Part shown: piece by piece, positions 19,701 to 34,700 of the stretch
How positions within the stretch are numbered: the first letter of the stretch is position 1
Layout of the letters: each line of letters begins with the position of its first letter
Assembly (NCBI RefSeq): GCF_003628145.1
Contig: NZ_RBZV01000001.1
Location: forward strand, 434,001-498,000
DNA: 64,000 nt
Direction of reading: 5' to 3'
From: Trinickia fusca
GTDB lineage: Bacteria; Pseudomonadota; Gammaproteobacteria; Burkholderiales; Burkholderiaceae
Position numbers and translations under genes: made by a program
Notes under the pieces: model-generated
The model's database searches: none
Told to the model about the DNA's origin: nothing
What the model saw: only the letters and a program-made list of their open reading frames with translations

Positions 19701-22700
19701 CCGGCGTTCGGCGTGAAGATCACCGAATGCCCGTCAGCGCTCAACTTCGCCGTGCCGTTCGTTGCGCCCAGCACGCGCCAGAAGATCGATTCGCCGGCAG
19801 AGGCCGTGGCGGCTTGATCCAGCGAAATCGTGGCACCCAGGCCCACGTGCGTCAGCGTCGTCGGCAAGTTGCTGGCCGCTTGCGGCGGCAGCGCAGCCTG
19901 GAAGCCGTAGTTCGCATCGAGGATCTGGCGGTCGGTTTGATCGACCACGCCATCGCCATTGATGTCGCCCGCGAGGTTCTTGCTGGCGATGTCTTGATCG
20001 AGTGCCGCGGCATCGCTGCCGTCGACCTTGCCGTGATGGTTCAGATCGCCGGCGATCGACACGCTGATCTTCGCCGTGCCGGTGCCGTTGAGTCGCAGCA
20101 GTTTCATGCCGGCTTCGGTGACGCGCACGAGGACCGTGTGCACGCCGTTGGACAGCGTGTTGCCCAACACGTCGCCGCCGACCACCTGCAGCGTGCTGTT
20201 CGGATCGCTGAAGCTCGCGCTGATCGCCACGATCAAAGCACCGCTGCCGCCAGGCACCTTGATCGTCGAAGCCAGCTCGCTATCGCGAATGGCGAACGCG
20301 AGGCTGGTGGTCTGGTTGGCTTGCAGCGTGCCGTTCCAGCTATTGGCCGTGCTGTTGCCCAGCCAGTTCGCGGCCGTGCCGAGGTTGGCCGTGACGGTGT
20401 CGGTCAGCAACGCGCCGTTGCTGTCGTAGCCGTAAGGCGTCCCCATGCTGGTGCCGTCGAGCGCGCGTGCCAGAACCAGGCGGTTTTGCGCGTCGTAGCC
20501 ATAGAAGAAGCTGCGGACGTTGCCGTTCGCATCGAGCGGGCCGGTGATGCGGGCGATGTTGCCGTTCGCCGCGCGCACGATGTCGATGCGGTCGCTGGCC
20601 GTCCCGCCGACGAGGGCGATGCCTGCGTCGGACACGAGCCATTGCTTGCCGTCGGCAAACGTGACGCCGGTGATCTTGCCGTTGGTGTCGAGGCTGTAGT
20701 GCGTGCCATCGGGTGCGGTTAGCACGTAGCCGCTCGGCACCCAAGGCAGGCCGGTGGTTTCGTCGTAGAGATGACCGCCTTGACGCTGCAACGCATTGCC
20801 GTTGACGGCCGCGAGCGTCCAGCCCTGGCTGCTGCCGAAATCGGCGTGGTAAGTCATCGGCGCATTGGCGCTGCCTTGCATCGCAACGCCGTCGGCACCC
20901 AAGGTGAAGCTCAGGTTTTGCAGCGCTGCATTCGCATCACCGAGGTTGTTGGGAATCGACAGCCATACGCGGGCGCCCGTTGTCCATGCCGCCGTGGCAC
21001 CACTGGTGGTGGCGGCGGACTGATCCGTGGTGAGACCGGTATCGAAGCCCGCAATGGCCCAGTTGCCGAACGCATTGCCGCTGCCGCCCACGAAAGTGCG
21101 GTTCACCGTAAACGCGTGTCCGCCGAGCTGGTAGGTCACGTCGGCCACGTTGTTCTGCGCAGCGCTCTTCTGTGCAGCATTGATGATCACGCGCGCGTCG
21201 ACTTCCGCCGTGCGGCCTTGCAGATCCCATGCAGTGAGGCGCAGCTGATAAACGCCGTTGCGCAAGGCGGCCGGATCGAGCGAGGCGACCGTCAAGGCTT
21301 GATTGAAAGCGCTTGCATCGTAAAGCTGCGTGCCCAGCGTTTGCCACGTGCTGCTGCCGATCGGTGCGATTTCCAGGCGATAGCCCATCAACTGCAACTC
21401 TTGCAGGTTGGCCTGCAGGTTGGTCAGTGCATCGATCTCTACCGGCTTGCCGTCAAGCGTGGCGCCGCTCAACGCGCCGCCCCACGTGATCACCGGTGCA
21501 AGTGCGGCCGGATCCTTGATCAGCACGCTGCTGTCTTGTGTGCCGCTGAAGCCATCCGCATCGGTGGCGGTGACGCGTACGTCGATGGTGCCCGGTTGCG
21601 TGGCCTTCAGGTGGAAGCGGCCGCTGCTGTCCAGGGCGACCGTCTGCCATTGATCGCTGCCCAAACCGGTGCCGCGCACTTGAATGGCCAACGCGGTGAT
21701 CGCGCTGAAGCTGCTGGCGCGCACGGTGACCATGATGTCCTGGCCGGGCAGGGCAGGCGTGCTGGGAACACTGTCGATCAGGATCTTCGGGCTGTTGGCC
21801 GATGCATCGGCCACCACGTGCACCGTGAAGCTCTGCTGCACGGTGTTGCCGTGGCCATCGTCGACGTTCGCGGTAACCACGAAGTCGCCGACCTGGCCGG
21901 GGCCCGGCGTCCAATTGAGCTGATGCTTGGTAGCGTCGTAGCTCGCGCCTTGCGGCAGGTGGGTGAAGCTCACCGCGAGCGCCTGCGTCAGCGCGTTGCC
22001 GTCCGGGTCGTTGGCGTAGATGCCTTGATGCGTGTCAGTGCCGCCCAACTGGATCGGCAGACTCAGTGTCTTACCCACCACGACGGCATGACTGCTGACC
22101 GACAGCACCGGCGCCCGGTACACACCGAGGACGCGGACTTGAACCGTCTGCATGCTGGTGAGTGCGCCGTCCGTCGCCTGGAACGTGAAGGTGAAATCTC
22201 GGCTTGCGGTATTGCCCTTGTCCACCGTGTCGTAGCCCGGCGTCCATTCGAACGTGCCGGTGCTGCCGTCGAAGTTGATGCCGGCTGGCGTGTTGGCGTC
22301 GTAGATCAGGCTCAGGTGCACCGGCTTGCTGTCGGCGTCGACGCTTTGCAGATTGAACGAGAGCGTATTGCCTTCGTTCACCAGTTGCAGCGGTAGCGGC
22401 AGGATCTGCGGCGCTTGCGCCACGTGGGCGACGTGCACTTCGAACGTGCGGGTGAAGCTCATCGCGCCGTCGCTGCCGGTGACGGTGAAGCGATAGACGC
22501 CGTTGTTGCCGTTCTGCGAGGCGAACAGGTCCGGTGTCCAGTTGAGCGTCGCCTGATTGCCGTTGGCCGCTGCAGGTACGTTGAACGTCATGCCTTGCGG
22601 CAGGCCGGTCGCGGTCCAGTTGATCAGATGGCCGGCTGCGTCGTTGGCGAACAGGGCGACGCCGAAGGGGTTGCCTTCGTTGGTGTTGATGACCACCGGC

Positions 22701-25700
22701 GTGTTGGTGTTGGCGTTGCCGGTGTCGGTAACGGTTTGGCCGTTGACCTGCATGCCGAGCAGCTGCGGCGGCGTATCGCTCGCGACGACGATGACGCGGA
22801 CCGTGTGGGTCACCACGTTCGGAACCGGGTTGGCCGGATTGACGAAGCCCTGGTTCTGCGGCGGCAGACCGCTGTCCGTGACCGTGATCGCGATGTCGTG
22901 CGGACCGACGTCATTGGCGGTCGGCGTCCAGCTGAGCCGTGCCTGACCGTACTGATCGCCCATCGTGAGCTTGGCGCCGATGGGCAGACCATTGCTGGTC
23001 AGATGCAGTCCATCCTGATCCGCATCGCTGATGGCGATCGGCAAGCTCAACGGCTGACCGATGATCGCCACGACTTGCTGCGGCAAGGTGAACACCGGCG
23101 GCTCGGTGAGGCTCTTCGCCGTGACGACGAAGCGTTGCGCGGCGGCCATGCCGGTGGCGGTGTTTTGCGCAGTGACGGTGAGCGTGTAGTCGCCGCGATC
23201 GTTGTCGCCGGGCGCGAGGTGAATGGTGCCGGTGATGTGGCCATCGGCGCTCGGCGCGTTTTGCGTAAAGGTGGCGAAGCGCGGCAGACCGTCGATCGTC
23301 ACCTTGACGGCGTCGCCCGCATCCGCGTCGATGGCGACAGGGATATCGAGCGTGCTGCCCTTGTCGAGACTGACATCGCCGATCGGCGCGATGGCCGGCG
23401 CGCGATTGACCTTCACCACGGTGACCGGAATCACCACGGTGCTGGTGATCGGCGTCGCCGCCGTATCGCCCGCCTTGCTGGCGACTACGGTGACGCTGTA
23501 CTGGCCGGCCTGACTGTAGCCCGGCGTCCAGAGGATCTGCAGCGTGTCGGGATCGAAGGTCGCGCCCTGCGGCAGACCCGTCACGTTGTAGGTGACGGTC
23601 GACGCAATGGCGTTGCCGGTTTCATCGACGGCTGGCGCACCCGATGCCGGACGCACCTTGGGCGCAAACAGCGGATTGTTGGGGTCGAAAGCAACAACGC
23701 TGATCGCGAGCGGCTGACCTTCCAGCGTGGTCCACGGCTGAGCGAGGTTGCTGTCGAAATGCAAGGCGCCGTTCGCGTGCAGCACGTTGAACTGCAGCGT
23801 TTGCTGCACGCTGGTCCGCTGCGTACTGCCGTCGGGCAGGGTGAACGTGGCCGTCAGGGTAATCGGCACATTGACCGCGCCCTGGACGTCGTAACCCGGC
23901 GTCCAGCCGAGCCAGCCGGTATCGCTGTTCAGCGTCATGCCGGCGGGCAGGAACGCCGCACCGTAGCTCAGTTTCACCGTGGTGCCGTCGGCGTGCTTCA
24001 GGCCGCCCGGCATGCTGCCGCTCAATTGCAGGCCGAAGGTGTCGCCTTCGCGGACCGTCTGCGCCGGAATCGCCGTCAGTACCGGTTGCGCCCAGGCCGT
24101 GTTCACCACGATGTCGAAGCTTTCGCTCGTCGTGGTCTTGCCGTCGCTGACCGTGATCGTGACGTTCTTGTAGGTGCCCGCTTGATCGTAGGTGGGCGTC
24201 CAGTTGAGCGTACCGGTGCGCGCATCGAACGATGCGCCCGGCGGCAGGTTGCCGATGCTGAGGGTGAGCGGAGCGCCGTCGGCATCCGACGCGCTGATCG
24301 GCAACGACCAGGCTTTGCCTTCGTCGATCGTCTGCAAGCCTAGCGGCGCGATCACCGGCGTATGGCTGCCGTTGCTCACCGTGATATGCAGCGTTTGCAA
24401 GGTCACGCTGCCGCTGGCATTGACCACGCGCAGCACCACCGTGCTATCGGCTGCGGCGTTTGCTCCCGGCGTCCAGTTCAGCGTGGCGACAGCGTGATGT
24501 TTGCCGGCCGCGTCGACCGTCACGCTGCTCGGCGCAATCAGCGTCAAGCCTGCCGGCGCTTGCACGACCTGCCAGTAGATCGCGCTGCTGTTGTTGTCGA
24601 TCGCTTCGACTTGCGTCGTCCACGCTTGGCCGATCGTGGCGGCTTGTGCAAACGTGGTCGGCGTATCGCTGCTGCCCACCGGCGTGATGGCCGGAGGCAG
24701 ATCGGCCGTCGGCACGGCATAAATGCCGTGGCCGAGGTTGAACTTCGCCAGGTCCGCCAATCCGCTCGCGCCGAAGTGGCTGGCAGGCACTACGGTGATC
24801 GTCTGGTTCGTGAGCGTCGCGCCCGCGGCAAGCTTGCCGTTGCTCAACGCGCCGGTCAGATCGAGCACCCACAGATCGGACTGATCGCCTGTGCCTGGCT
24901 TGGCGCCGGCAATCGTGCTGCCGAAATAAGCGCCCGGATCCAGCAGCAACATCAACGGTCCGTGCAGATCGTCGGCGCCGGTATTGGTGACGCTGACGTC
25001 GTAGCTCACCGCGCCTGTGCTGTCGTCGGCTCGGGTGTTGCTGAAATGCAGCTGCACGTGCGTGCTCAGGTCGAGCAGGGCGGTGAAGCCGGTGATGCTG
25101 TCCTGGCCGATGCGCAAAGACGTCGCACTGCGCAGGTTGCCGCTGATGGTGAGCTGGTAGTGGCCTGCCGGCAGGCCGCCGACGTCGAGGTAGGCGGTGT
25201 GCGTGGCGGCATCCCAGCGGATGCCGTTGGGCGCGATCGCTTTCGCGCCCGCATCGCTGGACTGCAGCACGTAGTTGGACGGATCGAGCACGCTCGAGCC
25301 ATCCGGCGCCGTGCCTTGCCACATGTCCTGATCGAACTGCACCGCGATCTGGTTGAGCGGCAGCGGCACCAGCGAACCGTCAGGCACGCTGGTGGCGAGC
25401 ACCTTGGGTGCGCGCGCGGGTGCAAGTTCGTCGACGTGGTTGGTCTGTGCGACGAGGATGCGGCCATCGGCCGTGGTGATCACACCTTCGCCTTGCGTGC
25501 CGCCGCTCGCCACCTGCAGTACGCGGCGCGATTGCAGCTCGATCATCCACACGGCGGAGCCGTGCGTGGTGTCGGCGACGCCGTTGATTTGCACGTGCTG
25601 GCTTAAGCCGCCCGTCGCGATCAACAGGCCGTCGAGCAACGAGCCGCTTTGGCCGAAGGCAAGGTGGTCGACCACGCCGTTGATGCGGTATTCCAGCTCA

Positions 25701-28700
25701 GCGCCACCCAAGGTGGCGCCGCTCATCGGGAAGCTGACGATGTCCGTCGTGCCGTTCGGATCGGCGGCGGTGATGTCGCTGCCGCTCCACTTCACGCCCC
25801 ATAGGCGTCCATCCGGCCCGAAGGCCAGCGACGACACGCGTGTGTTGCTGAAGTGCTGCCATTGCTGGGCGGGATCGGTGGCGTTGGGATGGAACACCTC
25901 GATACCGCTGCCGTCGGAGACGTAAATGTCGCCGGTGGTCGGTTGAATCGCCAGGGCATGCGTCAAAGGCTGGCCGCTCGGACCTTGCAGGCGGCGCAGC
26001 ACCGCGCCGCTGTTCGCGTCCACTTGCAGCAGTTCGTTGCCGGTCATTACCCACAGCTGACCCAGCTTGTCGATGGCCATATCCAGCACCGGACTGTCCA
26101 GTGTGAACAAGGGCGTCGCGCTGTGGCCGCCGTCCTTGGCGTAGCGGTACACGGCATTGCGCTGCGTACCCGCGCTGACCAAGAGCGATCCATCCGATAG
26201 CTGCACCAAAGCCATCGCGCCAATATCGGCGTTGCCGGTGCCGAAACCATCGGCAAAGCCGCGTGCGCTGAACGGCGCCAGTACGTTGGTGAGATCGCCC
26301 GCGTTGTTGGGGGCGACATTGCCCGGCAACAACTGCGCTGCCTGCTGGAACAGCGCGTTGCTGTTGTACTGGCGATCCTGCGGTGCCTGCGGCGTTTGCG
26401 CGGTTTGATCGAGCGTCGGCGTGACGCCCAGACCATCGAGCACCTTCTGTCGCGCGCCATCATCGGGCAGCACGGCGTTGGTGACATTGGCCGCTTCACG
26501 GTTGCCCGCGTTGTCGGTGGCGACAGCGAGGAACTCGTAGTGGTTGCCTGCAACGCCGGTAAAGACGGCCTCATTGATGCTCGGATCCACCTGGCGCTGC
26601 CAGATCTTGAAGTCGCCGCCATTGGTGGCGACATAGACCGTGACGAAGCGAACGCCGCTGGCGTCGCTTTGCGCGTTCCACTTCACGTCGTAGCCGTTAT
26701 TGCTCAGCGACGTGACCGTGACGGTGGTGGTCGGCGCCTTCGCATCGAGCGTGGTGGTCACCGGCGTGCTGTCGATCGGCGGGGCGTCGTCGAAGAGGAT
26801 GCGCGCCTGGCTGGTGATCTTCGCGCCGCTGGTGGCGCCGGCCATTGCCGCCACCGTGAAGCTGACGAAACCGCCTTGCGCAGCGCTCTGGCCGGCGACC
26901 GGCGCGAGCAGCGCATGCGTGACGTCCTGCATCACGTCGCCGGTAGCGGGGTCGATCGCCTGCAACAGCCAGGTGGCGATATGCGAAGCGACGTCGATGC
27001 CCGCGCTGACGCGCAGGATGTAGCCCTTGGTCGCGGTGAAATCGAAATCGCTCTGGAAGTTCGCGCGATCGGCCGGCAGATGGATGTTGATGTCGCCGAT
27101 CTTGAGGTCGCCCAAGCGCAGCGAACGCGGATCGAGGTTCGCGTCGAGCTGGGTGACGATGCGGATCTGGCCCACGCCTTGTGCACCGGGATTGCTGAAA
27201 GCGAAGCTGTAGGGCAGGGGCGTCGCGGCCGGCACGTAGACGCTGCCGTCGCTTGCCACCGCATTGCCTTGCGGTCCTTGCACGCTGATGGCCGCCTGGG
27301 TCGCGCCCTTTTGCTGCGCGACGAGTTGCAGGTATTGCGCGAGGTTCAGGCTCTTGCCGGGCAGCGGATTGAACTGCTGATCGAGCAGGCCTTGCGCGCG
27401 CAGGTATTCCAACTCGGCCTGGCCGCCCACGAAGATGCGGAAGTTTTCGAACTGCAGCGTGCGTCCGGCATGCTGGTCGTAATCCGCGGCGTTGGCGAGC
27501 TTCGGCACCGGCACGTCGACGGTGTCGCCCTCGTCATCCTGGCGGGTTTCGAAATGGTCGATCGCACCCTTGGCGGCGTTGGGATCGCCCGCATAGGTCG
27601 CGGTGTTGCCGTACCACTGCTGCACCTTGCCGAAGAAGCCGAGCAGGTCGGCTTGCGTGCGATAGTTGTCGCCGCCCTTCGACAATAGGATGCCTGCCGC
27701 CAAGGTGGCGTTGAGGCTGAGCACCTGCGGATTCGTCGCGATCGGCGGCGCCTGATCGGCCGGCTGCAACAGGCCCGCCTTTTCCAGCGCGGCCAGATAA
27801 CCGTTCACCCATTGTTGCCCGTCGGCGGCCAGCACGCTCAGGCTGCTCGGCGCGTTTTGATCGGCGAGGATCGCGCTGCGCAGTTTCATCGCATACGCGG
27901 TCTGCTCGGCGATGAATTCATCGCGCGTCAGTGCGGTGGCGGCGCCGACCACGTTCGTCTCGAACGATTCGGACATCGCCTCCAGCTTGGAGAGCTTGCG
28001 CTGCTCCGGATCGTTGAAGCGCGCGGCGAGGCCCGGAGCGACCTTGTCCAGATCGCCCACGCCGCCATCGAGCAGGCCCTTGGCCTTCCAGTCCGGATGC
28101 GTTGCGTACAGCGCATCGCGCAGGGCATCGAAGTCGTGGTTCAGCCACGCGCTCAAGCCCGGATAGGTCTGCAGGCGGAAGCTCATGCCGACGTTGCCCT
28201 TGGCGGCGACGTCGAAGGCATAGCCCGGTGCGAGGTTGTAACCCGACGTATTTTCGCTGCCGTCGAGCGAGGCCCACGGAATATCCGCTCTAGCCTGTGT
28301 GCCCGGCGTCTGGCCGTAGCCCTGCGTATTGGCCGGTGCGTTGTCGATATTGCCGAACGGCATGCCGCCCACGTTCGAGCCGAACACCGCATAAGGCAGG
28401 CTGAGGCTGTCCAGCAAATACTTGTTGTAGCCCATCTCCACCGCACCGATGTCGAAGCGCACGTACGGCGTGTCGACGTTGGTGAGGCTTTGCAGCGTCA
28501 CGCTATAGGTGCCGGCATCGCCCGGATTGAGCGAGCGCGGACCGCCGATGCCGATGGTGACGTCGTCTTCGATGCCACGCTGCACCAGGTAGCGGTTCGC
28601 TTCGGTGACGCTCTTGCCGTCCGGATTGGTGACGCTGACGTCGTACAGGCCCAGCGGGAACTGGCGCGTGTCGAAGATGGCGCGGATGTGCGTGGCGTCG

Positions 28701-31700
28701 AGCACCTGCCAACGAGCGGGTTCGGCTTCGAACACGCCGGGGCGCGAGAGCTTCACGATCGCGCCGGGCTGGAAGCTGGCGCCGTAGATGTCCAGCGTCA
28801 CCCAGCGATGCGCATCGTCGCTGACGCCGCCGGTGTCGGGCGTCACTTGCGTGATCGACAGCGGCAGCAGGTCGGCGCGCAAGGTGGTCGGCACGTTCTT
28901 GCCGCTGCGCGAGCGCACCAGGATGTAGTAATCGCCCGCTTGCGTGCTGGGGATCACCACTTGCTGGTTGGCGGCGGAGGCGTTGCTGTACGCCGCGTCG
29001 TAGGCGAATGTCGTGGGCACGTCGCCGTAGCGGATGTACAGCTCGTTGTCGCCGCTGTCTTCCTGCGCACCCAGCATCACGCGCAGCGTCTGGCCGGCCG
29101 CGACACTGACCTTGTACAGCTGCACGTCGCCGTTGGAGAGCGTGGTTTGCAACGGGCTCGCGACCGCGAGTGCGGGCACTTGCGTCTGGACGGTGGCTGC
29201 GGAAGCGGTCAGCGACTTCGGCGTGCCGGTTTCTTCGTAGATGTCCGGACGCACGATGATGCGCCAGTTGCCGTCCTTCAGCGGCGGCAACTGCGCAGTG
29301 AGCGTGCCGGTGTAGCCGGCTTGCGCGGCGACGTCCCCGTTGTGCACCACCTTGCCGAGCAGGATGTCGCCCACGCTCCAGGTGTTGTTCTGCGAGAGAT
29401 AGACCGCATCGGTCCAGCCGCCTGTGGCGGGGTTGGTCGAGTTGTTGCTGACGTTGTAGGTGACGGTGATGGGGTCGCCCACCTTCGCCGTCGGCGGCAC
29501 GGTGACGTTGCCCACCACCAGATTCGCGGGCGGCGGCGCGTTGATCAGCATCGGCTGCGCAGCGGCGGTTTCGTTGTTCTTGTCGCTGCGGAATTCCAGC
29601 ACGTGCCCGTTCGGGCCGCTGCCGAACACGTTGGCGGGATCCGTGACGACGAACACGTAGTAAGGACCATCGAGATCCTTCGGCGCGGTGACGGCGAACT
29701 GGCCGTCGTAACCGGCATTGGCAGCCAAGCCGCCGCTATGGCTCAGATAGCCCAGGTAACGGTCGTGCTGCAGATCCAGCGTGCGATCGCGCGACAGGTA
29801 GACCATGTCGTACCACTGACCCTGATCGTCGGGCGTCGTGCCGCCGTTGTTGGTGACGTGGTAGTTGACGGTAAAGCTTTGGCCCGCGGTGACCGCTTGC
29901 GGTGCGGTGACGCCGCTCACTTGCAGATAAGGCGGCGTGACCTGCGTGACGGTGATCGGCACGGAGTACACGCGATTGGCGCCGGTGCCTTGATAGACCG
30001 GCACCGCGCCTTGGCCGCTGCCGCTGACCACGTCGAGCCCTTGGCGGATCGCGCTGGGCGAGCCACCGTTCCAGTCCTTGACCGTCGTGGTGTCGGTTTT
30101 CACCAGCACGTAGAAGTTGCCGCTGATCGATTGCGGGATGTGGAACGTGGCGCTTTGCGTGTACGACTCGCCCGGCTGCAGGTAGCGCGGCTGACCGTTC
30201 GCGTCGGTGATCGCGATGTGTTGCACACGCGCGGGGTTGTCGTAGAGGCTGCCTTCGATCAGCGGGTAATCGCCCGTTGCCAGCGAGTTGTCGGTCGACA
30301 GGTACACGCCGTCATTCCAGCCGGTGGCGCGCGTCGCACGCGTGCCGGTGTTGGTGACGGTCCAGGTCAGGGTGACGAGATCGCCCGACTTCGGCGTCGC
30401 GTTGGAAATCGTCACCTTCTGGATCTGCAGATCGGCTTCGCGGTAGGTGACGTTCAACGCGCGGCTACCGATACGCCCGGTGGTGTTGCTGCCCTCATAG
30501 GCATGGCGGCTGTAGTAATCGAGTTCGCCGCTATTGGCGGTGTTGTTGTGATCGTCGGCGTGCGGGCTCGACAACGGTTCGGGAGCGCTCAGGCCGTCGC
30601 CGTTGTAATTGCTGTCGGCGACCACATAGATGTAATACGTGCCGCCGGTGCCCGGCGGCAGTTGCACGTTGGCGGTCGCGGTGTAGGCGGCGCCCGCGGC
30701 GAGGCCGTTGGTGTTGGCGTGGGTGAAGGCGCCCAGTGCCGTCGCGCGGCTCGGGATGAAGGTGGGATCGGCGCTGATGTACACCGAATCCACCCAGCCG
30801 GCGCTGCCCGGCCATACTGTTTCGCCCTTGTTGGTCACGGTCCAGCTGATTTGCGTGGTTTCGCCGGAATAGTTCTGCGGCTGGCATTGCACGGCGCTCA
30901 CTTGCAGATTCGCCGGATGCGTCGTGACGTTGCTGGCAGCGGCCTTGCTGCGCATGAGGATCGGTTCGGGCGCACGGGCCATCAGCCCGCCGCTGTCGGT
31001 CTGCACGATCACGTAGCGGCCGGTAATGTCCGGCGCCAACTGCACGGTCTGGTTGACCGTGTAGCTCTGGCCGTTGTTGAGCGTGCTGCTCTGGGTGTAG
31101 TCGCCCAGCTTCCACACATGGCGGGCCTGGCTGAGGTCCGCGTTGTCGGCGACGTAGACCGTATCGGTCCAGTTGCCGGTGAACGCGTCGCCCTGGTTCT
31201 GCACGGTGTAGCTGAAGCTCACATTGCCGCCGGCGTCGACGTTCGCCGGTGCGGTCACTTGCGTCACTTCCAGATCGGGCGGCGTGACGCCCAGCACGCT
31301 GATCTTGCGTGCCTTGTAGTTGTCGTTGTTGAGCTGGGTGGGATCGTCCGGATTCTTGTTGGTCGCCAGCTCGTCTTGCAGGATGGTGCCGTAGCTGTTG
31401 CTCCAGACGGTCAGGTAATACTGGCCGCTCAGCGTGCCGTCGGGAATCGTGACTTGCAGATTGCCCAGGTAGCTGTCGCCGACATTGAGATTACCCGTGT
31501 GCGTGGTGGAGCCGAGCAGCACGTCGCCCTTGTAGGCGCCCGGACGGCGCGGGTCTTTCGCCAGCCAGACCGTATCGGTCCAGCTGTCGACGTCGGCGGT
31601 CAAGCCGCGCGTGGGTGCGCTGCCCAGATTCGTCACTTTGTAGCCGACGTTGATGCTGGCGCCGTGCACCACCTGATCGGGCGCCGTGACATTGCTGGCG

Positions 31701-34700
31701 AACAGATCCGCGAACGGTACCGGGTCGACGGTGAAATGCGCCGCCTTGGTGTTGTTGCTCTGGTTCGGGAAGGTATCGACGGCGCTGTTGCCGTTCGCCA
31801 CCACGATCAGATAGTAGTCGCCGGCGAAGGTGATCGGTACGTCGATGCTGGCGGTGACGTTGCTGTAGCTCTCGGTGCTGCCCAGCGCACTGGCGTTGTC
31901 GAACGCGCCGACGAGTTGCGCGGTGGCGTCCAGCTGGCCGCTCTGCGACAGATACACCTTGTCCTGCCAGTGGCCCGTGGCCGGCACGCTGCCGGTGTTC
32001 TGCACGGTGTATTGAATGCCGACGTGGGTGCCGGCTTTCACGTGATCGGGCAGGGTGACCTTGCTGACGATCAGATCCGGACGCGGCTGCAGGGCGACGG
32101 TGCAGGTGGTGCTGCTCGTGAGCGTGGCGTCGTTGCGGACAGCCGAATCTTCGTACACCGAACCATCGGCGTTGGCGATGACCTGGAGGCGGTATTCACC
32201 CATCAAATGCATGGGCAGACGCACTTGCTTCGTGTGCGTGTAGGTGATGCCCGGGGCCAGGGTCTGGTCGTAGGCGAAACTGCCCAGATCGATCGCGGCG
32301 CCCTTGCCGTCGATGGGCACCAGTTTCAAGGCATCGTTCCAAGGGCCGGTGGCCGCAGCCTGGCCTTGATTGACGACCGTCCACGATACGTCGATGAGCG
32401 AGCCTTCCACCGCGTTCGGCGGGAGCGTGATCGACTTCACCGCGAGATCGGGCGAGGGCGACAGCGTCACCGGCACGGCGACATGGCCTACATTGTCGTT
32501 GCCGTAAATGAACTCGTACGGCATGCCCGATGCGGCGGTGCGCACGTTGACGTAGTACGTGCCTTGCAACCCGTTGGGCACCATCACCGTCATGCTGCGC
32601 GCGTAGCTGCCGTTCGCAGGCAATTGGCCGATATGGTCGGCGCTGCCGAGCTGCGCGATCACGTTGCTGCCGGCGGCATCGCTGCTCAGCCACACCTGGT
32701 CGGACCATTCGCCGTTGTCGGTGATGCCGATGCCGTGATTGACCACGGTCCAGTTCACCGTCAGCGGCTGACCGCTGCTGGCGCTGCCTTGCGTGGTCAC
32801 CGTTTGCACTTGCAGATCGGCATAAGGCTTGGGCATCACGTCGACGGTGTGCGTGGCCTGTGCCGTGTTGACGGCGGTCAGGCCGTTCTGGAACACCTGC
32901 TTGGCGGCGTCGCTGATCACGAACAGCTTATAGCGGCCGCTGAAGCCGGGCGGCAGCATGACGTGCAGTTGACCGGTGTAGTTGGCACCTTGCGCCAGCG
33001 CGCCGTCATGCGCGAGCTCGCCCAGCACGATGTCGTCGCTATTGCCGGGGGCGTCGTGCGTGGTCAGCACCACGCGATCGACCCAGTGCGTGCTGGTGCC
33101 CGCGCCAGTACCCGTGTTGGTGACCGTCCAGCTCACGTCCATACTGGCGGGATCGGCAATCACCTGGGGGGGTGCCGTGACGGCGCTGACGGCGAGATCC
33201 GCATACGGCGCCAGCGCGATAGTCGTCGTCGCTTGTGAGCTGTTCTTGTCGAACGCATGCTCGTCCAAGGCGTGCGCCGCATCGGCGACGACGAGGATCT
33301 CGTATTCACCGTGGGCGTCGAGCGGCAGCGCGTAATCGGTGGAAGCGGTGTAGTTGCCGTTTGCGGCGAGCGGGCCGCTGTGGGCGATTTCCGCGATCTG
33401 TTGCTGCTGACCGTCGTGGATCAGGTAGACGCGATCGACCCAATTGCCCGTGGCGATCGCGCCGTTGTTGGTCACGCTCCACTGCACGTGCAGATTGCTG
33501 CCGGATTGCACGGTAGCACCGGGGCCCGTGACGTTGGTGACGGCGAGATAGGGCTTGGCCACCGTCACCGTGTTGCCGCGACCGATATCGTGATCGGTAC
33601 TGCCGCGTTCGTAGACGGTGCCGTCGGCATTGGCGCGCACGACGAAGGTGTACGTGCCTTCGGCAAAGCCGGGCGGCAGCGTGAACGTCACGCTGCGATT
33701 GACGCTGGCGTTCGCTGCAATGCCGTCGGTGTAAAGCTGGTTGGCGACTTCGATCAGCTGGCCGTTGCCCGCATCCAGATAGATGCGATCGCGCCAGGCA
33801 CCGGTCGTGGCGGCGTTGCCGGTGTTGTTGGCGGTATAGCTCACGGTGATCGCGTCGCCCGGTCGCACTGCGGCCGGGCCGGAGACACTGGTGACGGTAA
33901 GGTTCGGCACCGGCGAGAGCGCGATATGCATGAGGCTGCTGGCGCGCAGGTTGTCCGAGGTGTGGCCGTTTTCGGCGACGGAGCCGTCGCTGTTGCTGTA
34001 GACCAGGATGGTGTAATCGCCGATCAGATCGCGCGGCAGGGTCAGCGTCGCGGTGCCGGTATAGCTGTCGCCATTGGTGAGCGTACCCGTGTGCGTGATG
34101 GCGCCGGCCAGCACGATATCGTCCGGCGACGGCGTGCTGTTCTTCGCCAGCACGATGCGATCGTTCCAGATCGGCGAACTGGTTGGCGCGTTGCCGGTGT
34201 TCTTCACCGTCCAGCTCACCTTGATGCTGTCGCCGCTCTGCACGCCCGCGGGCACGCTTACGTCGGTGAGGCTGAGATCGGAATACGCCGCTGCGATCGC
34301 TATCGGGTTGATCGCGCTGGTGCTATCGACGCGGGTGTCGGGCTCCAGCACCTCGTTCTTCGCATCGCTGACGACGTAGATGTAATAGTGACCGTCGTTG
34401 AGCAGCGGCAGATTCACCGCGGCCGTTTGCGTATACCCCTGGCCGACCGCGAGCGAGCCGTTATGACGCACGGTGCCGAGCACGATGTCGTTGCTGCCCG
34501 GCGTGGCGGCGGTGCCGAGCATGATGACGTCGCTCCACGCATCGCCGGTCGAGGCCTGGCCGTTGTTGGTGACCGTCCAGCCGATGGTGAGCGGCTGTCC
34601 GCCCACGCCCGTCGGCGGCACGCTGACGTTGCCGATCTTCAGGTCGGCATAAGGCGTGGTGGCCGACACCACCGGCGTCGTCGCGGTGCCGTTCTGCACG

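Noticed and set aside
20400-20860. Rhs/YD polymorphic toxin core inside the giant protein
   Set aside because: Only a short YD-like stretch is present, without the long shell of YD repeats or the RhsA-type cleavage motif. It is at most a fragment or convergent.
27812-33238. Plus-strand open frame of 1,808 codons, and many other long plus-strand frames across 10.4-47 kb
   Set aside because: They lie wholly antisense to the giant gene. Their sequences are R/V/D/A-rich with no recognisable domains and mirror the CARDB repeat period. They are a by-product of GC-rich codon use on the other strand.
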